DNA of 46,620 bases, taken from positions 1-46,620 of the forward strand of contig CASFRN010000039.1 of assembly GCA_949296855.1 (NCBI GenBank), written 5' to 3'. The first letter of the stretch is position 1, and each line of letters opens with the position of its first letter. Shown in pieces: positions 9,016 to 15,704 of this stretch. This stretch comes from an uncultured Bacteroides sp. (GTDB lineage Bacteria > Bacteroidota > Bacteroidia > Bacteroidales > Bacteroidaceae). The notes under the pieces were generated by a model. That model was not told where the DNA came from, did not search any database, and saw only the letters and a list, made by a program, of their open reading frames with translations. The position numbers and the translations under genes are program-made.

Positions 9016-9252
9016 TCACACCCGGTTAGAAATGCAATTACGAGCAATAAAGTCAGCATAGTAACAACGTCCATTTCCAGGCAAACAATATCTGTTCATA
9101 TCATAACCGTCTGCAGATTCACAACCGGCAATAGCTTCTACATCCTGCAAAGTAACATCAAATAAGCCAATCATCCCAGTTTGACTTTTCATAATGTTAA
9201 ATGCAGCAATGGCACTAACCAAGACTACAAAAATAATGCTTTTCTTTTTCAT
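9016..9252 (-). CDS. NVEALA-family exported Cys-rich peptide
   Basis: A 78-aa product with a hydrophobic N-terminal segment (KKKSIIFVVLVSAIAAFNI), then the sequence DVTLQDVEAIAGC, matching the (N/D)VEALA signature of the family (residues 37-42). The C-terminal part has four cysteines (44, 56, 63, 73) around GYDMNRYCLPGNGRCYY. NVEALA proteins are small Bacteroidales proteins of unknown function, commonly beside six-bladed propeller lipoproteins as seen here. Four cysteines allow two disulfides once exported. First gene of the cassette; a -7 box lies 25 bp upstream. Confidence 0.8.
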   Translation of the reverse strand: MKKKSIIFVVLVSAIAAFNIMKSQTGMIGLFDVTLQDVEAIAGCESADGYDMNRYCLPGNGRCYYADFIARNCISNRV

Positions 9253-9276
9253 ACATAATATATTTAAAATTCAATT

Positions 9277-9284
9277 CAAATATA
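9277..9284 (-). promoter_or_regulatory. -7 box of the NVEALA cassette promoter
   Basis: On the minus strand TATATTTG matches TAnnTTTG, 25 bp before the peptide start. A TTTG (9300-9303) lies only 15 bp upstream, closer than the usual 19-21, so the -33 box is uncertain. Confidence 0.45.
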
Positions 9285-9416
9285 TATATTAACAAGGAGC
9301 AAAGACCTATTCAGCATACTTAACAGAATTAACATACATTGTACATGCTGCCTTATCCGCTTTTCAAGAAGGACCGCCTACCCTCTCCAGCTGTTTCCGA
9401 TGGACATAAACACACG

Positions 9417-9452
9417 AAAGCCCCTGCCGGTCTGTTCACCGTGTAGGGGCTT
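9417..9452 (-). terminator. rpsO terminator hairpin
   Basis: Stem AAGCCCCT (9418-9425) with AGGGGCTT (9445-9452), 25 bp after the rpsO stop on the minus strand. The following T tract is weak. Confidence 0.6.
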
Positions 9453-9477
9453 CCGTTGTTTGGATACGTAAGACAGA

Positions 9478-9747
9478 TTACTTACGCAGACCAAGCTGTT
9501 TCACGATAGCACGATATCTTTCGATGTCGTTACGCTTCAGGTAGTCGAGCAACGCGCGGCGCTTACCTACCAGCTTAGTCAAAGATCTTTCAGTTGTATA
9601 ATCTTTCTTGTGAAGCTTCAGGTGCTCCGTCAAGTGAGAAATACGGTATGAAAACAATGCTATCTGAGATTCAGGCGACCCAGTATCAGTGTTAGACTTT
9701 CCGTATGTTCCGAAGATTTCTTGCTTTTTAGCTGCGTCTAAATACAT
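9478..9747 (-). CDS. rpsO: 30S ribosomal protein S15
   Basis: Primary 16S rRNA-binding protein of the small subunit platform. The 89-aa product from ATG 9747 starts [19 protein letters not shown] and has the family signature [30 protein letters not shown] followed by [16 protein letters not shown]. The frame is open further upstream, but the added residues are not part of S15, so the start at 9747 is preferred. It has its own terminator. Confidence 0.97.
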   Translation of the reverse strand: MYLDAAKKQEIFGTYGKSNTDTGSPESQIALFSYRISHLTEHLKLHKKDYTTERSLTKLVGKRRALLDYLKRNDIERYRAIVKQLGLRK

Positions 9748-9877
9748 AATTTTGACTGTTTGGTTATTTTTTAATTCAATTTGCGGGTGCAAAGATATGA
9801 ATAATCTTTTATACGACAAACACTTTTGCAAAATATCTTCCATGAAATATGCAATGAAAACAAAGAAAAAATACACA

Positions 9878-10144
9878 TCAGCCGGATTCCGCTATCTCAC
9901 CATGAAAGACCGGGATATGGAGTTTGATTCTTGGCTTGCGTTCCAAACTTTCTATCCACTGTTCCTTATACCGATTACGAAGGGCATCACCATTTTCATC
10001 ATGCTCCCGCAGCCGGCTCACCCTGTCAATGTCCGCCAGCATTTTCTGCTTCTTATAGCCCGTACGGATGTTCTTGTCCACCATTTCCTTAGGCGGACGG
10101 TTGTATAACACTTGATGCCATAGCTTTGATGTCGGCATCGGCAC
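9878..10144 (-). CDS. Small hypothetical protein, possibly a remnant
   Basis: An 88-aa frame, highly charged (Lys, Arg, Glu), with no signal peptide or membrane segment: [20 protein letters not shown], then [26 protein letters not shown] do not recognise a family. It lies upstream of rpsO on the same strand with no promoter that I can see. It begins next to a gap containing repeat fragments, so it may be the remains of a mobile-element gene. Coding status is uncertain. Confidence 0.3.
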   Translation of the reverse strand: MPMPTSKLWHQVLYNRPPKEMVDKNIRTGYKKQKMLADIDRVSRLREHDENGDALRNRYKEQWIESLERKPRIKLHIPVFHGEIAESG

Positions 10145-10270
10145 GACTGTTAAATCAGTGTTATCTGTGTGCCATAGTATAAGTTAATTCTGTACACTTA
10201 CTTATCTGTAGGAGGTTTGTGCAGTTTATGTTATGCAACGCGCGAATGTATATAACTACTGAGCCTGTAC

Positions 10271-10339
10271 GATTACTAATCTTACAGCCTAAAGATTACT
10301 AATCTTACAGCTTGAAGATTAATAATCTTATCGGCGAAG
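10271..10339 (+). repeat. Three 23-bp tandem repeats upstream of a TPR-HTH gene
   Basis: Units start at 10271, 10294 and 10317. The first two read GATTACTAATCTTACAGC followed by CTAAA or TTGAA; the third is degenerate (GATTAATAATCTTA). Each unit contains an inverted pair GATTanTAATC. The array ends 113 bp before the -7 box of the regulator gene. The iteron-like spacing of about two helical turns suggests protein-binding sites. Confidence 0.75.
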
Positions 10340-10451
10340 CAGCTATATTGACTTTATGTGGCAGGTAATCCTATCGGCAATTTCAACTGAAAATATTCCT
10401 CTGTGAAACGCTGTGTCCTCTGTGGTGAATAATAACATTCAGGAAAATTCG

Positions 10452-10459
10452 TATCTTTG
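10452..10459 (+). promoter_or_regulatory. -7 box for the first TPR-HTH regulator
   Basis: TATCTTTG, an exact TAnnTTTG match, 23 bp before ATG 10483. No -33 TTTG is seen at the expected distance, which is compatible with an activator-dependent promoter. Confidence 0.55.
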
Positions 10460-10482
10460 CAGCCGTAATACGACAGAGCGGA

Positions 10483-12204
10483 ATGAAACGGTTACTTTAT
10501 TGGATAGGATTGCTGACAGGGATTACCGCTTGCGTGAACCCCAAAGGCGAAGATGTGTTGGCGGAAGCCGAGAGGCTGATGCGGACATATCCCGATTCGG
10601 TTTTGTCTCTGCTGGAACAGGCGGAGAAGGAAGCCGCTTCTTATCCGCGCCGCAACCGGATGCGCTACCGCTTGCTTCAAGCCGAAGCGATGAACAAGAC
10701 ATATCTCCCATTAGATACCCTTACTTCGATGGATGAAGTGCTCGATTATTATCTTTCGCATGGCAACCGGGACGAGCGTATGCGTGCCTGCTACCTGATG
10801 GGGAGCGTGTACCGCGACCGGGGGAACAGTCCGCTTGCCTTGCAATATTATCGTGATGCCATCGGCGAAGCGGATACTACGGAAACCGATTGCGACTATG
10901 CGCAAGTGAGCCGCATTTATGCGCAGATGGCTTTGTTATTCGACAGGCAGCGTTATCCGCAGATGGAATTGGAGCAATGGAAGCAAGCCATGCGTTATGC
11001 CTTGTTAGCGAAAGACACGCTGATGTATATTCAGTGTCAGGAGCGTATGAGTAGTGCTTACTATTTGCTGAATATGGAAGACTCTGTTGTGGCATGCACC
11101 CGCAGAGGATATACTGCTTATTTGAAATACGGTAAAAAAGACTGGGCGGCTGCTACCCAAATCGTTATGGCGGATTACTATTTGAAGCATGACAGCCTTG
11201 CCAAAGCCAAACAGGCATTGGACGAATACCGGAACGGTTCGGGCTTTTTTGAAAGCAACGGTGACATCCTACCGGGTTATGGCATATTCTATTCTTATAT
11301 AGGAGAATATTACGAGAAGACATCTCGGTTGGATTCCGCTTTGTTTTATTACCGGAAATTATTGGGTTGCTCTTCTGATGATATCATGAAATTAGAAGGC
11401 GGATATAAAGGCTTGATGTCGGTATATGCCAAGATGCACAAAGTGGATTCAGTGGTTAAATACGCCCATCTGTTTGTCAATGCCAACGATACGGCGAACC
11501 TTCGCAACTCAGCTCATGAAATCAGCCGCACACAAGCCTTATACGATTATTCCGAAAGCCAGCGGATAGCGGTAGAGAAATCGGAGGAAGTCCGGAGGTT
11601 ATGGATTGGACTTTGTATTTGTTTTGTCGTGTTAACGCTTGGAGGAATGGGCGTATATCTGTATTACCGGAAGCAAAAAGCGAATCAAATGCTTGCAAAC
11701 CGGCAATATACCGACCTGATGATGCGATACCATCAGGCTACGGAAGAATTGCAAAATGTCCGTTCCAATAAGCAACAATTCCAGCGGCAGAAGGAAGAGG
11801 AAATCGAAAAGCTTCGGCAAATGCTTGATGCGTATAAAGGGCATACGCATACCGGTCAATGGGAATTGGAGCAAAGCCTTTTGCAGCACGACATTGTCAA
11901 GCGGATGCACCAACATGCCTATAAGTTGGCAGTGCCTTCGGATGCCGAATGGAGAGACTTGCAAGGCGTGGTGGAAAAATCTTTGCCGGAATTTTATGCC
12001 AAACTGGTGGCAACCGAATGTCCGCTGACCGATAAAGAGTGGAAAGTCTGCCTGTTGGTAAAGCTGAACTTTATCCCTTCCGAACTTACCGTTTTGCTTA
12101 ATCTTAGTAAGCAACGTGTCACCAATATCCGCACAAATCTGAATAAAAAGCTGTTCGGCGAGAGCGGAAGCCGTACTTTCGATGCCAATCTTCATAAGCT
12201 ATAA
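10483..12204 (+). CDS. TPR-membrane-HTH signalling regulator, copy 1
   Basis: A 573-aa one-component transmembrane regulator. An N-terminal signal sequence ends in a lipobox-like GITAC (Cys17). Tetratricopeptide-like helices fill about 30-365 (extracytoplasmic). A single membrane helix lies at about 374-396 (LWIGLCICFVVLTLGGMGVYLYY region), followed by a Gln/Glu-rich coiled coil (400-450). A C-terminal helix-turn-helix of the LuxR/sigma-4 type follows (about 510-560: PLTDKEWKVCLLVKLNF, then LSKQRVTNIRTNLNKKLF). This layout is common in Bacteroidales next to peptide-export and TonB loci. It has a close paralogue at 22678-24408 in the same orientation. Inference: it senses an extracytoplasmic signal and activates the promoter that follows it at 12279. 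Confidence 0.85.
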   Translation: MKRLLYWIGLLTGITACVNPKGEDVLAEAERLMRTYPDSVLSLLEQAEKEAASYPRRNRMRYRLLQAEAMNKTYLPLDTLTSMDEVLDYYLSHGNRDERMRACYLMGSVYRDRGNSPLALQYYRDAIGEADTTETDCDYAQVSRIYAQMALLFDRQRYPQMELEQWKQAMRYALLAKDTLMYIQCQERMSSAYYLLNMEDSVVACTRRGYTAYLKYGKKDWAAATQIVMADYYLKHDSLAKAKQALDEYRNGSGFFESNGDILPGYGIFYSYIGEYYEKTSRLDSALFYYRKLLGCSSDDIMKLEGGYKGLMSVYAKMHKVDSVVKYAHLFVNANDTANLRNSAHEISRTQALYDYSESQRIAVEKSEEVRRLWIGLCICFVVLTLGGMGVYLYYRKQKANQMLANRQYTDLMMRYHQATEELQNVRSNKQQFQRQKEEEIEKLRQMLDAYKGHTHTGQWELEQSLLQHDIVKRMHQHAYKLAVPSDAEWRDLQGVVEKSLPEFYAKLVATECPLTDKEWKVCLLVKLNFIPSELTVLLNLSKQRVTNIRTNLNKKLFGESGSRTFDANLHKL

Positions 12205-12212
12205 CGTAAGGG

Positions 12213-12227
12213 TGTACTAAATGTACT
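12213..12227 (+). promoter_or_regulatory. Putative operator, TGTACT direct repeat
   Basis: TGTACTAAATGTACT: two TGTACT half-sites 9 bp apart, the same element as at the three promoters below. No -33/-7 boxes follow it, so it would be an auxiliary upstream site, 66 bp before the promoter-proximal copy. Confidence 0.55.
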
Positions 12228-12278
12228 TCTTTTCAATCTATTTATATTCAATCGTTTAGAGCTCTTTCTTATCAAGTG

Positions 12279-12332
12279 TGTACTAAGTGTACTCATTTTC
12301 TTTGGTGAGTTTCTGTTTTATTATTATGTTTG
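12279..12332 (+). promoter_or_regulatory. Regulated promoter of the peptide-export operon
   Basis: Element TGTACTAAGTGTACT (12279-12293), 7 bp, -33 TTTG (12301-12304), 20 bp, -7 TATGTTTG (12325-12332). Transcription would begin near 12338, 20 bp before the ATG at 12358. The same layout, base for base in spacing, occurs at 22420-22473 and 24470-24523. The position of the element just upstream of the -33 box suits a transcription activator. Confidence 0.8.
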
Positions 12333-12357
12333 CAGTATAATTTTAAAACGTAAGACG

Positions 12358-12731
12358 ATGAACAGATTCTCTTTCTTTTTGTTGTTGATTTTGTTATTTT
12401 CTTTGCAAAGCATAAATGCAGGTAGTGTATCGAATGGGATGCCGATAGATATTTATGTAAGTTTGAGAAATCCCACTTCTGAATCGGCCCTATCATGAGG
12501 GCACCCGCTAAAGTTCCTGATGTATATCTAAAGGATTACCTTGTGACGTTTGATGCGTTTGGCAGTGCCTGCACGTTGGAAGTGATGGATACTGAAACGA
12601 ATGAAGTAATCTACAATCAGGTTATCCCCACTGGAGTTACATCTTGCCTGTTGCCTTCCACGCTGAAAGGACGTTATCTCATCCGATTCGTATTCGAAAG
12701 CGTGGTTTATTGGGGGGCTATTGATTTATAA
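12358..12731 (+). pseudogene. DUF3244-like secreted protein, broken by a 1-nt frameshift
   Basis: The first frame (12358-12498) gives a signal peptide (MNRFSFFLLLILLFSLQSINA) and ...SLRNPTSESALS, then TGA. The second frame (open from 12483, ATG at 12495) continues as GPIMRAPAKVPDVYLKDYL, then TFDAFGSACTLEVMDTETNE and ends ...YLIRFVFESVVYWGAIDL. Joined with one restored base near 12485, the product is a secreted protein of about 123 aa in the style of DUF3244 (beta-sandwich, LxDxxGxxVY-like core). As written, the second frame begins with an ATGA overlap on the first stop, so coupled translation of a signal-less domain is possible. It is the first gene after the regulated promoter. Family assignment is from recall of similar sequences. 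Confidence 0.6.
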
Positions 12732-12847
12732 CATAGAACATAATAAAGTCGACTTATTATATTCCAGACCAAACTGGTAAAAAGGAGCGGAAACCGAAAA
12801 GCTTATAATACATAAAAAGAGTAAGTGCATTTTATGATTTTTATATT

Positions 12848-13078
12848 ATGGATAAAGAAGTAAACATTTCAAAATTGTCAAAGGATGAAGCAGGTAAACT
12901 GCGTGGCGGTTTTTCAATTGAATTTGCTAAAGTGGACACACATATTTGGGCATCGAATGGCAATTGTCTTGGCGGAGGTTGGGGTGATACCAATACAAAT
13001 TGTACTGGTGCGTGCTCTGCTTGTTCTGTAACTCCTCAAGTGCCGACCACTAATAAACCAGGTTTAAGGCAAGATTGA
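12848..13078 (+). CDS. Double-glycine-leader Cys-rich peptide precursor
   Basis: A 76-aa precursor. The leader MDKEVNISKLSKDEAGKLRG ends in Gly20-Gly21, the cleavage signal of C39 peptidases; the hydrophobic/acidic pattern (Ile7, Leu10, Lys17-Leu18) also fits GG leaders of Bacteroidales. The core of 55 residues has four cysteines (40, 52, 56, 59) in a Gly/Asn/Thr/Ser-rich region and a Pro/Thr-rich tail. A C39-peptidase exporter lies 2.6 kb downstream in the same direction, the natural partner. No radical-SAM or other RiPP-modifying gene is present nearby, so disulfide formation is the simplest maturation. It could be a bacteriocin or a signal; the sequence does not decide. Confidence 0.75.
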   Translation: MDKEVNISKLSKDEAGKLRGGFSIEFAKVDTHIWASNGNCLGGGWGDTNTNCTGACSACSVTPQVPTTNKPGLRQD

Positions 13079-13345
13079 CGAAACAGTGCTTGAGTTGTCG
13101 GATGCTGCCTGTTTGTACGATATGCTTTCAACAACGGAGTGAATCGGTGAACGGTTCTTGCCCAATCCCTCGTGTTTATGAAAATGCTACAATTAATATC
13201 CGTAAATATTTTTATGATGTGATTGCTTTAAAGCATCAGGTAACAACATAAGCGTATTTCTGAACAAATAGAAAGTCTACACTTGCTATTTATAATAAAA
13301 AATATGTGAGAACAAGAAAATGACTAAATTTGTAGGCGGGAATTA
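13079..13345 (+). other. Gap between the peptide gene and the barrel gene
   Basis: A 267-bp gap with no convincing gene. A -7 box TAAATTTG at 13325-13332 lies 13 bp before ATG 13346, so the barrel gene may also have its own promoter with a very short leader. A 49-codon frame at 13102-13251 has no family features. Confidence 0.45.
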
Positions 13346-15700
13346 ATGAAAACAGTTTGTTTCATGAAGCGGTATTTATTCGTAATTTTATTGAGTATTT
13401 GTTCGGTATGCCGGATAATGGCGCAGGATACAATTTCGGGGAAAGTAATAGACGAAAATAAGAATCCAATACCTTATGTGAGTGTTGTCCTTCAGCATGT
13501 GCAGGATTCGTCGTATGTTTGTGGAGTCACCTCGGATGCGGAAGGGGTATTCCGTTTACCGGTTCAGTCGGATAGGGAGTATGTGTTATTGGTGTCGTAT
13601 ATCGGTTATGTCACCGTCCGCAAGACTTGTAAGGCGGGTAATGTCGGAACGATTGTGATGAAAGAAGATGCCGTGATGCTGGAGGAAGTGAATGTGATTG
13701 CCTCAAGAATCCGCCACAATGCGAACGGCTATAGCGTTAACCTCCGTTCTTCGGATATAGTGAAGGGCAAACAGTCTACCGATGCGTTGGTGTTTCTTCC
13801 GGGAGTGACCAAAGAAGAGAACAGTTATAAAATCAACGGGCTTCCTGTAAGTGAAATTTATGTGGATGGCATGAAGCTTACCAATATGGACGAGTTGAAG
13901 AATCTCCCGGCAGATATGATTGAACAAGTGAAAGTGAACTATCTGGCTGGAAGTAATCAAAATGCGGCATTGACAGGTGGGACGATTCATATATCCCTTC
14001 GCCAGCCGCCACAAGGCGGGTATTACGGTTCTCTGAGCGGAGGTGCCACATTGTATCCCGACTACGGATTCAGCAATGAGAACGTAGGCGGTGTCATCCG
14101 TTACCGTTATAAGAATCTGAATGTTTACGATAACCTTTCCTTGAATTTCAATCAGCAGGAAGAAACAGCCGATCAAACCGTATGGAATCAGTCGACCGAT
14201 TTGCGTACGCAAATCGATGAAGAAACAAAATATCGGGGACATAACATCAATAACCGTTTGAGCCTTACCCAGCAGATAAACGATAACCATTCTCTTGGAG
14301 CCAGCTATTATGTGGCGACAAACCGGCTTAAGACTTCTTCATTGACTGCTGGCGGTCAGGAAAACGCCATCCGCTCGGCTATTGAAGGCAAAGACAACTA
14401 CCTTGATCAGGAAGCGACCTTGAAATACACTTCCAAGCTTAACCGGAGAGGGACAGCATTGGATATTACAGGCGATTATTTTAACCGCCAGTCGGATAAC
14501 CGTACCGGCTATTCGTATGGTGAGAATACCTCTGATGTATCCGAAGATGAATCTTCACTGGATATGTATAAACTTTCGGTTGATGTGACCGACCCTCGCA
14601 GCCAAAAGCTGGTATGGAAATACGGTGCATCCGTACAGTATATAGTCTCTGATTATCATCCTGCTATCGGTGCATCCAATCAAACCGACCGTTTCCCTAC
14701 AAGCCAAACCGCGACACGAACAAAAGGATTGACCCCGTTGGCGTATGTGTCCGCTATGGGACAAATCTGGAAAATCAATTACAGTGTAGGCGTGAACTGG
14801 CAATTGAATGAAATTAAATATAAAACCTTGGATGATGGGATAGAGTCATCGGATACCCAATGGGGGATTAATCCGACCGTACAACTGATGATGCCGTTGG
14901 ATAAGAAAGGCGAGTACCTATTGATGCTGAACTATAAGCGTACTCTTGACGACATCCCGTATGCGGCGATTTCGTCTACAGTCCGTTGGAGTGACCCGTA
15001 CAATTATACGGTCGGCAATCCCGACTTGAAAGCTCCTACGGCAGATATGCTTATCGCCGGTGTCTCCTTGTGCCGTAATCTGCTGAATCTGACAGCGGTT
15101 TATTCGCATACGAAAGATAATATCTATTGGGAAACCAGGCAAAGTGCGGGTGCTTCGGATGTGTTTTATACCATTCCGGTGAATCTTCCGTCTGCAAATT
15201 TCTATGGCATAGGAGCGGAACTGAATCTGAATCCGGTCAAGCCGTGGAGGATGAAAGCCTCCGGTCGTCTGGAAATCCATCCGGAAGATGTAACCTTAGA
15301 CGGCATCTACTACGGGAAAACAAGGCTTCGCCAGTATTATGCCATATACAACACCTTTGCTTTCCATCACGGTTGGGGCGGCATGTTGAATCTGATGTGT
15401 GAGCCGACTTTCAAGACATACGACCGTACTTACCATACTGTATATAATATCGGCGGGCAGGTTTATAAAACGCTGTGTAAGGATAAGCTGCAATTGACCT
15501 TCATGTTCAATGCCCTTGGCGACCGCCGCAAATACGACCGCTATGCCAATGGCAATAAAGTGACTTACGATTTTACTACGCCTGTGCAGTATGTAGGCGT
15601 TTCGTTTATATGGAGATTTTCGGGAGGTAAGCAAGTGAATGTGAATGCGATAGAAAACGGTTCACAGAGCTTTAAGGAAGTAAAGGATGTTATTAGATAG
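13346..15700 (+). CDS. TonB-receptor-like outer-membrane beta-barrel protein
   Basis: A 784-aa outer-membrane protein. Signal peptide to about residue 26 (cleavage RIMAQ/D), then a carboxypeptidase-regulatory-like (CarboxypepD_reg/CNA-B) domain, ISGKVIDENKNPIPYVSVVL (about 29-110), a plug-like segment (about 115-220, SRIRHNANGYSVNL to TGGTIHISLRQ), and a long beta barrel (OMP_b-brl type) to the C-terminus. Start: ATG 13346, or ATG 13364 (MKRYLFVILL), which gives a more ordinary signal peptide. Members of this family accompany C39 exporters in Bacteroidales and may pass peptides across the outer membrane or receive them; this is inference. Its stop overlaps or abuts the exporter start. A near-identical copy of its last 68 codons lies at 20358-20568. 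Confidence 0.85.
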   Translation: MKTVCFMKRYLFVILLSICSVCRIMAQDTISGKVIDENKNPIPYVSVVLQHVQDSSYVCGVTSDAEGVFRLPVQSDREYVLLVSYIGYVTVRKTCKAGNVGTIVMKEDAVMLEEVNVIASRIRHNANGYSVNLRSSDIVKGKQSTDALVFLPGVTKEENSYKINGLPVSEIYVDGMKLTNMDELKNLPADMIEQVKVNYLAGSNQNAALTGGTIHISLRQPPQGGYYGSLSGGATLYPDYGFSNENVGGVIRYRYKNLNVYDNLSLNFNQQEETADQTVWNQSTDLRTQIDEETKYRGHNINNRLSLTQQINDNHSLGASYYVATNRLKTSSLTAGGQENAIRSAIEGKDNYLDQEATLKYTSKLNRRGTALDITGDYFNRQSDNRTGYSYGENTSDVSEDESSLDMYKLSVDVTDPRSQKLVWKYGASVQYIVSDYHPAIGASNQTDRFPTSQTATRTKGLTPLAYVSAMGQIWKINYSVGVNWQLNEIKYKTLDDGIESSDTQWGINPTVQLMMPLDKKGEYLLMLNYKRTLDDIPYAAISSTVRWSDPYNYTVGNPDLKAPTADMLIAGVSLCRNLLNLTAVYSHTKDNIYWETRQSAGASDVFYTIPVNLPSANFYGIGAELNLNPVKPWRMKASGRLEIHPEDVTLDGIYYGKTRLRQYYAIYNTFAFHHGWGGMLNLMCEPTFKTYDRTYHTVYNIGGQVYKTLCKDKLQLTFMFNALGDRRKYDRYANGNKVTYDFTTPVQYVGVSFIWRFSGGKQVNVNAIENGSQSFKEVKDVIR

Positions 15701-15704
15701 AACA

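Larger units (their letters stand above)
10145..10482. other. Gene-free stretch upstream of the first TPR-HTH gene
   Basis: A 338-bp stretch without a credible gene. It holds a 22-bp block at 10187-10208 whose reverse complement recurs at 35197-35218 (GATAAGTAAGTGTACA, then AATTA after one variable base), three 23-bp tandem repeats at 10271-10339, and a -7 box at 10452-10459. Confidence 0.6.

Noticed and set aside
10271-10339. CRISPR-like array
   Set aside because: The 23-bp units are contiguous with no spacers and there are no cas genes.
13102-13251. 49-codon frame after the GG-leader peptide gene
   Set aside because: No leader, no Gly-Gly site, no ribosome-binding site and no family pattern; treated as chance.
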